Shown: positions 11,357 through 20,315 of the stretch, piece after piece
How the letters are laid out: each line of letters opens with the position of its first letter
Numbering within the stretch: the first letter of the stretch is position 1
NCBI GenBank assembly: GCA_903813345.2
Contig: CAIIXF020000346.1
Location: forward strand, 1-64,000
DNA: 64,000 nt
Source of the DNA: Owenia fusiformis
Taxonomy: Eukaryota > Annelida > Polychaeta > Sabellida > Oweniidae
Reading direction: 5' to 3'
The notes under the pieces: generated by a model
Databases searched by the model: none
What the model saw: the letters and a program-made list of their open reading frames with translations, nothing else
Told to the model about the DNA's origin: nothing
Made by a program: the position numbers and the translations under genes

Positions 11357-12260
11357 TACTAGGTACATTACCTTAAAACATACAAGACCGCAAACTATCA
11401 ATCAAATGTTTATCTTCAAAAAAATAATGTAGAGTGTGTGCGGTTTGTGTTGCCGGGTCGGCTTGGGGTGTAATACCAACTAATATACCTTTAAAATACA
11501 ACCCTAGACGGAAAAAAACAAGGCCAACCAAACGGCATACAACACACCATAGACTGAGCAACTAACGTTCCGACAAACAAGAATACAAATTAAAAGACAA
11601 TTAGACAAATCTTCGAACTGATAAACAAACCGGAAGCGTGTTTTCTTACGTCCACACCATATAGCTAAGATGAGATCGAGAAAGAGATCATTCACATATA
11701 AAAAACCAACACAAACACAAAATAATCAGCATGAATATTAAAACATAGAAACCACACTTAGACGATATGGTGGAATGCCAATCCTCCAAAATAGCGTATG
11801 ATTCGTACGCAGGGGACCTCGACGGCAGCCGGGCAGATCCTAATGGCGATAGCAAAACCATACCATACTTCTAGAAATATGGTATCGAAAATTGTAATCA
11901 ACTTTGAAAATTAAATTTGTTTTGAAATGTGGACATTGGGATTTAAAAGGGGTGTTAAATATGATATGTGTAATTTTAATTGGAATAAATGAGTAAAAGA
12001 GTGATATCCTGATGTTTGTTGTTACTTATCACTTTGTTATGATGGTGAAATTGACTTAGCTGAAAGTGGAACAAACTCATTTCTGACATGGTCCCTTAAA
12101 TCCCTTATAACTCAGTTATCCGTGAGGGAAAATAGACAACTTTGGTATCATAAGAAAGAGGACATCATAACCTATCGGATGGTAGCTGTGAAATTTTCCT
12201 ATTATTATTCATATTTGAGAAATAAGCAATCTATTGCTGGTTTCCTTTTTTTGGGACACA
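11357..12260. other. Unassigned sequence inside the large element
   Basis: Partly A/C-rich (11370-11760). It contains a small run of short open frames with no domain. I see no gene or clear repeat unit. Confidence 0.4.
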
Positions 12261-12415
12261 CTGTAGATAGGGTTTGTAGAAAAAACCGGGTACCGGGTAG
12301 TAAATCCTCAATGCTGGGTTCAAACTTGGTACCCGGTCGAAAAAACCGGGTACCCAAAAAACGAAATATACGAATATACAACATAATTAGATCATTAGAA
12401 AACGTGTAAGATTTG

Positions 12416-12688
12416 TTTTGAATTTACAAAAATGTATGTAACTTCCTTCAAAATTGAGCTAGAAGCTTCAAATAAAAAGCATTTTAAGCCTCTTTTCTTC
12501 CTCTATCATCATGGTCATATTTCCATTGGTAATGAAGGGTAGGGGGGGGGGGGGGGGTTGCGATTGCACCATTGAATAACAAGGCAAATCAATTTTACTC
12601 TATTTTCAATAGTTCGTATGTTGGTACGTGAATTGTTTTGATTATGATTTAAATCTGTAAATTGCTATCGTTGCTTTAGCAACAAATC
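12416..12688. mobile_element. Insertion in the left arm, related to the 6.8-kb MITE
   Basis: The intact right arm reads straight from GTAAGATTTG to AGTAGTAGG. In the left arm these are separated by 273 bp starting TTTTGAATTTAC and ending AACAAATC. The inserted sequence resembles 6870-7015 of the fold-back MITE (CTTCCTTCAAA.TTGAGCTAGAAG, CTCTTTTCTTCCTCTA, long G-run), so it is probably a partial or deleted relative. The immediate flanks GATTTG and CAAATC are inverted. Confidence 0.55.
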
Positions 12689-13374
12689 AGTAGTAGGATT
12701 TTTGGTCCCATGAGGCCAGGCTGCTCAGGCTGTTCATCTAAAACCGGAAGTCAGCCATTTTGAAGCTTTCTGGCAGGAAGTCAGCCATTTTGAAGCTCTC
12801 TGACAGGAAGTCAGCCATTTTGAATCTGTTTGGTCAAGAAGGTGACATCATAGCGGAAGTGAGGCATCTTTGAGTCGGCCTGGGCAGGTTTTAAATCGGA
12901 AGTTAGCCATCTTTTATTCGGTCTGGGCAGGTTCATGATTTCATAGAGGAGGTTGAGCCATTTTAACTTTGCCTGGGCAAGTGGATGACATCATAGCAGG
13001 AAACGTGAAAGTAGCCATATTGATGAAATCATGCAGTTTTGTTTGAGCTGGAAGATGAGACAACCTAGTAAATGGCGGAATAACCCTTACCTTTATGTCG
13101 TGATACAAGATGAAAATGACCCCATCCTAAAAATTATAATATATTATTTATGACACCAGCCACTTGATTAAACACATTTTGCATACTATTATTTCCATAA
13201 ATTGATAAGGAATAATGTTGGTCCAGACAAGTAAAATGACTCAAAAATGGACAACTTAAAATATATAAGAATATTCTAATGTGCAGTATTTGGATTGGTT
13301 CAAAATGTGTCAATTAAGATCAATTGTAAACATAAACAGGCATTGATGACATTATAAACTATTGTATATTAAAG

Positions 13375-13866
13375 TAAAGGGAGGGGAGGAGGTTTGGAGG
13401 ATTGAGAAGAGGCAAGAGGAGGTTGGAAGGAAGTAGGAGGAGGTATGAGGTAGGGAGGAGGCGGGAGGAGGTAAGGAAGAGGAGGGAGGAAGTAAGGAGG
13501 ATATAGGGAGGAGGTAAGGAGGAAGCGGGGGAGGTAGGAGGAGGTAGGGAGGAGGTGAGAGGAGGTAAGGAAGAGGTGGGAAGAGGTAAGGAGGATATAG
13601 GGAGGAGGTAATGATGAGGTAGGGAGGGGGCGGGAGGAGGTAAGGAGGAAGTGGGAGGAGGTATGGAGGGAGTAGGGAGGAGGTAGGGAGGAGGTAAGGA
13701 GGAAGTGGGAGGAGGGAGGCGGGAGGAGGTAAGGAGGAGGTAGGGAGGAGGTAAGGAGGAGATAGGGAGGAGGTGGGAGGAGGTAAGGAGGAAGTGGGAG
13801 GAGGTAAGGAGGAAGCGGGAGGAGGTAGAGAGGAGGTAAGGAAGAGGTGGGAAGAGGTAAGGAGGA
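13375..13866. repeat. Purine-rich minisatellite (GGGAGGAGGTAAGGAGGAAG)
   Basis: About 490 bp of near-pure purine on the plus strand, built from ~20-bp units GGGAGGAGGTAAGGAGGA(A/G)G with variants. A 171-aa minus-strand frame of L/P/S/T residues is a by-product of the repeat and not a gene. Long homopurine tracts can form triplex (H-DNA) structures. It lies in the loop of the surrounding fold-back element. Confidence 0.9.
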
Positions 13867-14488
13867 TTGGTCAAAAATTAAAAATGAGTCTCTATAAATT
13901 ACTCAGTTTTAACTAAAGAGTCCTAAAGATAGATGCTTCAAGAGCAATTAAGTGATCTTGCATAATGTATTCATGATTCGAGTGAGACAAATGCCATCGT
14001 TATCCTTATTCATATGATATAAGGCTATCAATATGGCTAGGTAAAGGTAAAGTTAAAATGGCTGAACTTCCTCTATGAAATCATTAACATGCCCAGACCG
14101 AATAAAAGATGGCTAACTTCCGTTTTAAAACCTCCCCAGACCGACTCAAAGATGCCTCACTTCCGCTATGATGTCACCTTCTTGACCAAACAGATTCAAA
14201 ATGGCTGACTTCCTGTCAGAGAGCTTCAAAATGGCTGACTTCCTGCCAGAAAGCTTCAAAATGGCTGACTTCCGGTTTTAGATGAGCAGCCTGAGCAGCC
14301 TGGCCTCATGGGACCAAAAATCCTACTACTCAAATCTTACACGTTTTCTGATAATCTAATTATGTTATACTCGTATATTCGTATTTTTTGTTTTTTGGGT
14401 ACCCGTTTTTTGACCGGGTACCGGGTACCAAGTTTGAACCCAGCATGGAGGATTTACTACCCGGTACCCAGTTTTTTCTACAAACCCT

Positions 14489-14960
14489 TTCTAGATATCA
14501 GCGTCCATTTATTGTAACTCGCGTTTGCTAACATTTGCTCAGTTCTGAGATGAAGGCCACACGGATAGTAAAAAGGCCAACGTTGGAACTATTTGTGACC
14601 TACATCCCTATTGTCGTAATTAAAATGAAAGTTGAACCCTTCCTCTTTATTTTGATACCAAACAACAGCATGCTAGGTACTTAAAATTAGGTAAACTTTA
14701 CTCCTCAAAAGTGCAAAAACTTAGCTTCTTATATAAGATAAGATAATCACAATATAGGGGATTGCAACAATTTTGGAAATTCGCGGAGGTCGAAAGCCAC
14801 ATTTGGGGGACTTCGCGGGACATTGCGGGACACGCGAATTAGCCTAATTTTGATCGAATTCGCGGGATAATCCCGCCATTCGCGGGACACTTGACAGCTC
14901 TGTATACCACGCATTCAAACAACCAAATGAGCATAAATTTCTCCGATCACGCGCAATAAA
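14489..14960. other. Unassigned sequence
   Basis: Contains several CGCGGGA repeats (14780-14890). No gene seen. Confidence 0.4.
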
Positions 14961-14964
14961 ACAA

Positions 14965-16600
14965 GAAAAGATATTAGAACGCGCACCGAAAAACAGCACC
15001 CGCATTCAAGTTAATATCTCAACAACAGGAATTACCCCCATTGCAACATTACTTCAAGAAGGCGGGACTATATATTAAAAAACCAAACAACCAAACTACC
15101 CAAACACCGACTGAATAAAACAATGTTTCTCCACGAAATCAACACGCAATCCAAAAACACGAAATATTAAGAAAAAAACATAACGGGTCAACGACTCCCA
15201 ATATGAATTCCACATCTCATTAACAACATATGCCACCAATGAAACAAAAATACAAACATAATCCAAACAACATGCTAAACAACAAAACAACACCAAATCA
15301 ACAAAGCAACATTCTTTCAATCAAACCAACGCCAATTCCACATATCGCAAAATATGAAAGAAAATCAAAACAGAAACTAGCTATGATAAACAAGTTAATA
15401 TCTCAACAAAAGGAAAAGCCACCAACACTTCATCAACCCCAAAGCGAAGCCCAGATAATGCACCAAACAACCAAACAACACTAGTAAACAGCCAACAAAA
15501 CAACAGCCTTCCACTATACTAGCACAAATTCCACCGAACGCGCCAAGAAAACAAAAATATCAGACCACGTACCGAAAAACAGCAACACAATTTAAGTTCT
15601 ATCTCAACAACAAGACAAGCTCACAACACTATTCAAACGACAACACAAAATCTAAACACCATACCAAACAACCAAACACGGCTGGTACCCTACCAATAAA
15701 GCAACAGCCTTCCATTACATGAGGGCCAAACCCATCGAACGCCTATATATTAAACACAAAAATATCAGAACGCGTACCGAAAACCAGCACCCTCATTCGA
15801 GTTAACATCTCGACAACAAGAGATGCCCCTACTAGAACACTTACCACTTCATGAAGCCAAGACAAGACACTAAACCACCAAACAACCAAACAACTCAAAC
15901 ACTGACCTGATATAACAACATTCCCCCACAAAACCAACACTTATTTCACAAAATACGAAATATCGAGAAAACAAATTGCAAAATAGCAAAATATCACATT
16001 CCGCAATACGGAAAACAGCCCCACTTAACAAATTAATATCTCAACAAAATTAAAAGCCACTCATACAATATAAACACCAACACGTAGCCCAAACAATGTA
16101 CCAACCAACTAAATAACCAAACAACGCTCGTACCCAACCAATAAAGCAACATCCTTCAATCACATCAGCGCCAATCCCACCGAACGCGCATAGTAAAAAC
16201 AAAAATATCAGAACACGTACAAAAAACAGCACTCTCTTTCAGTAAACATCTCGACAAGAGATTCCCCACTAGAACACTTACCAATTCACGAAGCCGAGAC
16301 AATATACTATACAACCAAACGACCCCAACACCGACCGAATGGAACAATTTTCCTCGAAACCAACACTTATTTCACAAAACACGAAATATTAAGAGAACAT
16401 TACAAAATAAAAAATGCAATACGGAAACAGCCCCAAGCAATAAAATAACATCTCAGGTAAAGGAAAGCCACCGAACCTAATATAATTATATCAACTCGAA
16501 ACAACCAAACAACTCTGAAAAACAATAAAGTGAAATCCCTCAACGATATATCTACACTACTGGAACAATAACCACCACACGAGTCGAGATCATACCAACA
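14965..16600. repeat. A/C-rich satellite array, ~207-bp monomer
   Basis: The anchor TAATATCTCAACAA and its variants occur at about 15013, 15393, 15598, 15803, 16031, 16241 and 16446. The spacings are 380, 205, 205, 228, 210 and 205 bp, the first being about two monomers. Other landmarks recur once per unit: CCAAACAACCAAACAAC, CACCGAACGCGC and AAAATATCAGAACGCGTACC. Copies are diverged. The 60-84 aa frames across it are repeat by-products. Confidence 0.75.
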
Positions 16601-16611
16601 AACGCATCATT

Positions 16612-16692
16612 CACCTGAGAAGTGCTCAAAATGGTGAAAAACTGCATGATTTTGAAAGAACTTTTGGCCAGGGGGGCTACGGGCCTGTATAA
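16612..16692. mobile_element. 3'-half copy of the GGCTACGGGCCTG MITE
   Basis: AAGTGCTCAAAATGGTGAAA ... GGGGGGCTACGGGCCTG matches the right half of the full MITE at 17741-17914. The left half is missing. Confidence 0.6.
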
Positions 16693-17005
16693 AACAAAAT
16701 ATTATTAAAGACTGGAACATCATTCCACAGGGATATCCTCAATATGAAAGGTATACAGGTATAGAATAATAATTCAAATGTCACTCATTGAAAGATGGCA
16801 GCACAGTGCAGTGCAATAAGTAAACATTTCTTTATGCGAGTACAAGGGGTCTTCAAGACTTTGATCGGTATAAATCAGTTTCATAATTTGAAATGAAATC
16901 ATAATGTATCTAAGAGACACATTGAACGATTGGGTAGTGGAACCCAATACATACACGGTCGTTTGGTTCAGATTACACGAAGTCTATCTAAACAAGCGAT
17001 ACTAA

Positions 17006-17532
17006 AAGCGTCCGTTAAAAATACACCGAACGGTATTAATGCATGCCATCATTAAAAGATGTCGAGTCGGTATACCGTCCGGAATTCACGGCAAGGAACG
17101 GTAAGAGCGTACGGGGGAATTTCACCGATCGGTAAAAGTGTCCGGTAAAAATGCACCGATCGGTAAAAGCGTCGGGTATACGGAGATGAGTATACCGTAC
17201 GTACTGGATTGGGTCATGAAATACCGAACGCTATTACGAAAATTCAGATCGGGTAGTTAAGAAAAAGCGTCACGGTTTTTGGAAAATAGCGTCACGTTTT
17301 TTTTCAAAATCCGTGACGCTTTTTCGAAAAAACTGTGACGCTTTTTTTTCAAATATCGTCAGGCAAAATTAAGATTGGTCACGTTAAATGAAATAGGTAA
17401 CGGAATTCCAAGCTATGTACGGTGGTTTAAGTGAAAGGGGTCACGGATCCAAATTAGGCACTGGATTTTAAAAGCGTGCATCAAAACTACTAATTAGGTA
17501 CGTATTACTTTTGATACGGAATTCATGCCATA
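17006..17532 (-). repeat. Right terminal inverted repeat of the 9.9-kb element
   Basis: Reverse complement of 7637-8163, including both ACCGATCGGT palindromes (17124-17133, 17155-17164; same 31-bp spacing) and the AAGCGTCACGG iterations. It is followed directly by GGCTAC (17533-17538). Confidence 0.8.
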
Positions 17533-17545
17533 GGCTACATCCCTG
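17533..17545. mobile_element. Right remnant of the interrupted GTAGCCAG MITE
   Basis: GGCTACATCCCTG completes the terminal inverted repeat that starts CAGGGTCGTAGCC at 6778. GGCTAC here is the second copy of the target duplication. Confidence 0.55.
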
Positions 17546-17740
17546 TAACATGTATAGCCATAAAATACAATAAGACATGATTGTTTTGGCACTTTGAAAA
17601 TAATATTTTTGTTTCCTTTCACGATGTGTCCTTTTTCAGCGTTTGGTGTTCTGCTAGGAATGGATTGAATCAGGGTTTAATTTTGCGAATCTCGAAACAG
17701 GCGCTAAGCAAAATTACCTTTATTTTACAAGAAAGAGTAT

Positions 17741-17914
17741 CAGGCCTGTAGCCAGGAGTTGCCAAGGGGGATTCACTTTTTGAAAAATTCAAGGAGTGAT
17801 TCACTTGTGACAATTTTGGTCCAAAATTAGCCAGAATCACTTAAAAAGTGCTCGGAATGGTGAAAACTGCATGATTTGAAAGATTTTTTGGCCAGGGGGG
17901 GGGCTACGGGCCTG
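17741..17914. mobile_element. 174-bp MITE with CAGGCCYGTAGCC ends and 5-bp TSD
   Basis: The ends CAGGCCTGTAGCC and GGCTACGGGCCTG are inverted. The direct repeat AGTAT flanks it (17736-17740 and 17915-17919). The interior has no coding frame. It is the same end family as the 2.4-kb element at 8994-11356, which also shows a 5-bp duplication. The transposase superfamily is not assignable from this. Confidence 0.75.
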
Positions 17915-18045
17915 AGTATATTCATTTTGAGGGTTTAAATAATGTGTTTTATACAGAGAGTGTATTCCAAATATCAAGTCTGGTTTAAAGAGAAGTATCC
18001 CGGGAGAAGTATGAGGGTCTCTGTATCATTTTCAATGACAAGGGA

Positions 18046-18396
18046 TTATTCTTTAAGAGTTTTAACTTTATAATCCACATAACCTGAACTTGTGATTAAA
18101 CTAATGATCAAAGGATGGCTTTTTGCATCATTGTTAAATCGGGGATAAGTTTGACAATACCCATGTTTAACTTGGATTTCATTTAAAACATTTGATTCCA
18201 GTTTTATAAGGAATTTTAGTTTGATTTGTTCATGATTTGTTAGACTTTGTCTAATGTCAATTAATATTGTTTTTCTAGATATTGAATTGATCAAAGATTT
18301 CAAATCATGGGAACCAAAAAGAATAATCTTATGGCCGTTTACAAGATTCAAATGCTTAAGATTAATGATTGTCCTTGTTTTAAACGTTTTAAACAA
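18046..18396 (-). CDS. Unrecognised 116-codon open frame
   Basis: An ATG-initiated frame of 116 codons, rich in I, L, K, N and S. It has no signal peptide, transmembrane run or motif that I recognise. No neighbouring gene or splice context supports it. It is longer than most chance frames nearby but still compatible with chance or a relic of an unknown element. No function proposed. Confidence 0.15.
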   Translation of the reverse strand: MFKTFKTRTIINLKHLNLVNGHKIILFGSHDLKSLINSISRKTILIDIRQSLTNHEQIKLKFLIKLESNVLNEIQVKHGYCQTYPRFNNDAKSHPLIISLITSSGYVDYKVKTLKE

Positions 18397-18884
18397 TTAA
18401 TTTGTGCCCCTGTGCCAAGATTTTACTTTGTTGCCATTTTAAATGAGATCATTTGTATATTCCAAATTTCCGTTCTTACAAATAAAAAGTCAGACGATAG
18501 CCTATAGGGAAATAACATGAATCAAACCCCATATTGGGCCCCTGGCGTTCTTAGAGACTCAATCCAAATATTGATATGCAAGACACAAATTTTTCCCCCT
18601 TTGCAACAAACCTTTGATACAGATTTGTTTCACAACACACTACTTGGTTTAAAATGTACAATTAAGGGGGTGATATCATTCTAACCAAACCAAACCTGAG
18701 CCTCCCAGATATCTCCTAAAATAATGTGGACCTACCTTTTTTGCTTTCTTGAAGAGTTTTCTGACATTTCGAGGTAGAAGGTAACATTTGGTGACATATG
18801 TACGGTGTATTTTTATGTGATTGCCACTTTCTTTTTATAAAATTCTAAATTGACTAGAATAGCGAGGCAACTAAATGATTCGTA

Positions 18885-19345
18885 AATTAATCATATATTT
18901 TGATCCTTTAATCGCTCAGAAGGTGCCAAATAAGCCTTAATATTCAATATTTAAATACATAAATCATATATTTTGATCCTCGAATTGCCCAGAACGCACT
19001 ACATCAGGGGAGGATGGCCCCTAATTTTTTAATAAGTCATATATTTTGATCCTAGAATCGCTCAGAACGTGTCAAATAAGACTAAAAATTCGATTATTTA
19101 AAATACGTAAATCATATATTTTGATCCCTAGAACGATCAGAACGCACCAGAATCGCCCAGAATGCGCTAAAAAGCCTAAAAATTCAGTTTTTTAATTACG
19201 CAAATCATATATTTTGATCCTAGAATCGCTCAGAATGCACAAGAATTGCCAAGAATGCGCCAAAAAAACCTAAAAATTCATCTTTTGAAATACCTAAATA
19301 ATTCATTTTAATCCTAGAATCGCTCAGAACGCAGTAAATGGCTCG
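18885..19345. repeat. Degenerate tandem repeat (~65-100 bp units)
   Basis: AAATCATATATTTTGATCCT followed by AGAATCGCTCAGAACGC recurs at about 18889, 18961, 19024, 19107, 19203 and 19300 with variable spacing. CAGAACGCACCAGAATCGCC shows further internal repetition. No coding frame. Confidence 0.75.
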
Positions 19346-19580
19346 AATTTTGTTCCGTCTAAATCAACTAACTAGTCATTTTTAACAACATTAGGGAATT
19401 ATTGGGCACTTTTCAAAAAGTGGGCCCTTATTTTCTTCTGAACTAGCGCGGAAATGTTTGGATCCCCTCCCTTGTTTTCGTGGCCACCCCTGGTGTCTTG
19501 TTAATAACACGTACCCTTGTGGTCACAATGTGAAGTTGGTTAAGCATGAAAACATTTTTGTGTGAAGACAACCTACTGGA

Positions 19581-20315
19581 GTGAAGGAAAATTCCCAACC
19601 AAGTAGGCTTGTACAAGAAAGGTCCAACTCGATGCTCATGGCCAAGATGGTGGACATGTGTTCAAAGTTGATAGAGTCTAACAAGAGTCCTACTACTCGA
19701 ACAAGAATCAAGCCCACACAGACATTTGATGGCAGTACTCCTTGGAAGGATTACAGGGCCTACTATGCTACCTGTGTGGAGAACAATGGTTGGTCCCCAC
19801 AAGAAAAAAGACAATACCTGGCAACAAACCTCAAAGGAGATGCCCAACAGTTGGTCCTGGAGCTGGATGAAGGATATTCCTATGAAGATTCAGATTCTCT
19901 TAATAAAGCTATCGAAGTAGCTTTAAAAGAGGAAAGTAACCAGGAATCAGAGAGGATAAGGAGGGGTCTTAAACCAAAAAGAGATCGTAAAGTCCTACAA
20001 GTGGAAGAGGGTAACGATGTCAGCTTTAAACTCCAGCAGATGCAGAAAAAGATGGAAGAAATAAGTAAAAGGGTAGCTGAAATCACAAACAGCGGGTCTT
20101 CATCAAAACGGTTACCCACATGTAAAAAATGTGGAGAGGAGGAACATATAGGGAGGCGGTGTCCCACGTTGACATGCTACAATTGTAACAAACCAGGTCA
20201 CTTGTCATACGACTGTCCATTACCAGAGAAACCAAGAAGAGAGAAAAACTCACTAAGAATAGAAAACACAAATGCTATGAGTCCTGTGAGGTTCATGGCG
20301 GATCGGGACAAGTAG
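19581..20315 (+). pseudogene. gag: Gypsy gag (capsid fragment and two CCHC zinc knuckles)
   Basis: The first ATG is at 19632; the frame is open from 19581 with a GTG. QTFDGSTPWKDY and NNGWSPQEKRQYLATNLKG match the start of Gypsy capsid domains. After about residue 95 it jumps to the segment that normally closes the capsid (LNKAIEVALKEES), so an internal capsid stretch seems deleted. A short coiled region follows. Two knuckles of form C-x2-C-x4-H-x4-C close the protein (CKKCGEEEHIGRRC and CYNCNKPGHLSYDC). It ends with a single TAG (20313-20315), in frame with the protease. Confidence 0.85.

Larger units (their letters stand above)
12269..14488. mobile_element. 2.2-kb fold-back element, hAT-like ends
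   Basis: The outer ends AGGGTTTGTAG and CTACAAACCCT are inverted, and the arms extend for ~500 bp. They contain ACCGGGTACCGGGTA-type motifs and three tandem copies of GGAAGTCAGCCATTTTGAA in each arm (12.75-12.83 kb and 14.20-14.27 kb). The flanks CTGTAGAT (12261-12268) and TTCTAGAT (14489-14496) agree at 6 of 8 bases, which weakly supports an hAT-type 8-bp duplication. The centre holds a purine minisatellite. The left arm is interrupted by a 273-bp insertion that the right arm lacks. No transposase. Confidence 0.7.
7637..17532. mobile_element. 9.9-kb element with 527-bp terminal inverted repeats and 6-bp TSD
   Basis: The left arm (7637-8163) and right arm (17006-17532) are near-perfect reverse complements of equal length. 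They begin TATGGCATGAATTCCG and end CGGAATTCATGCCATA. The direct 6-bp repeat GGCTAC abuts both ends (7631-7636 and 17533-17538), and removing the unit rebuilds the end of a MITE. The interior has no transposase, polymerase, integrase or capsid frame, only nested elements and a satellite. Six-base duplications are known from Polinton, IS3EU and Dada-type elements. The ends do not match the AG...TC rule of Polintons, so I leave the superfamily open. Non-autonomous. Confidence 0.75.

Noticed and set aside
13359-13874. 171-codon P/S/L-rich minus-strand frame
   Set aside because: Entirely a translation of the purine minisatellite; composition and repetition explain the open frame.
15096-16347. Several 60-84 codon frames on both strands
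   Set aside because: They lie in the A/C-rich satellite and change between monomers.
7637-17532. Polinton/Maverick identity for the 9.9-kb unit
   Set aside because: TSD length and long TIRs fit, but no DNA polymerase B, integrase, ATPase, protease or capsid frame exists and the termini are not AG...TC.
19480-19580. 5' LTR/PBS of the Gypsy element
   Set aside because: No sequence here matches a downstream copy, and no convincing PBS adjoins a TG...CA unit.
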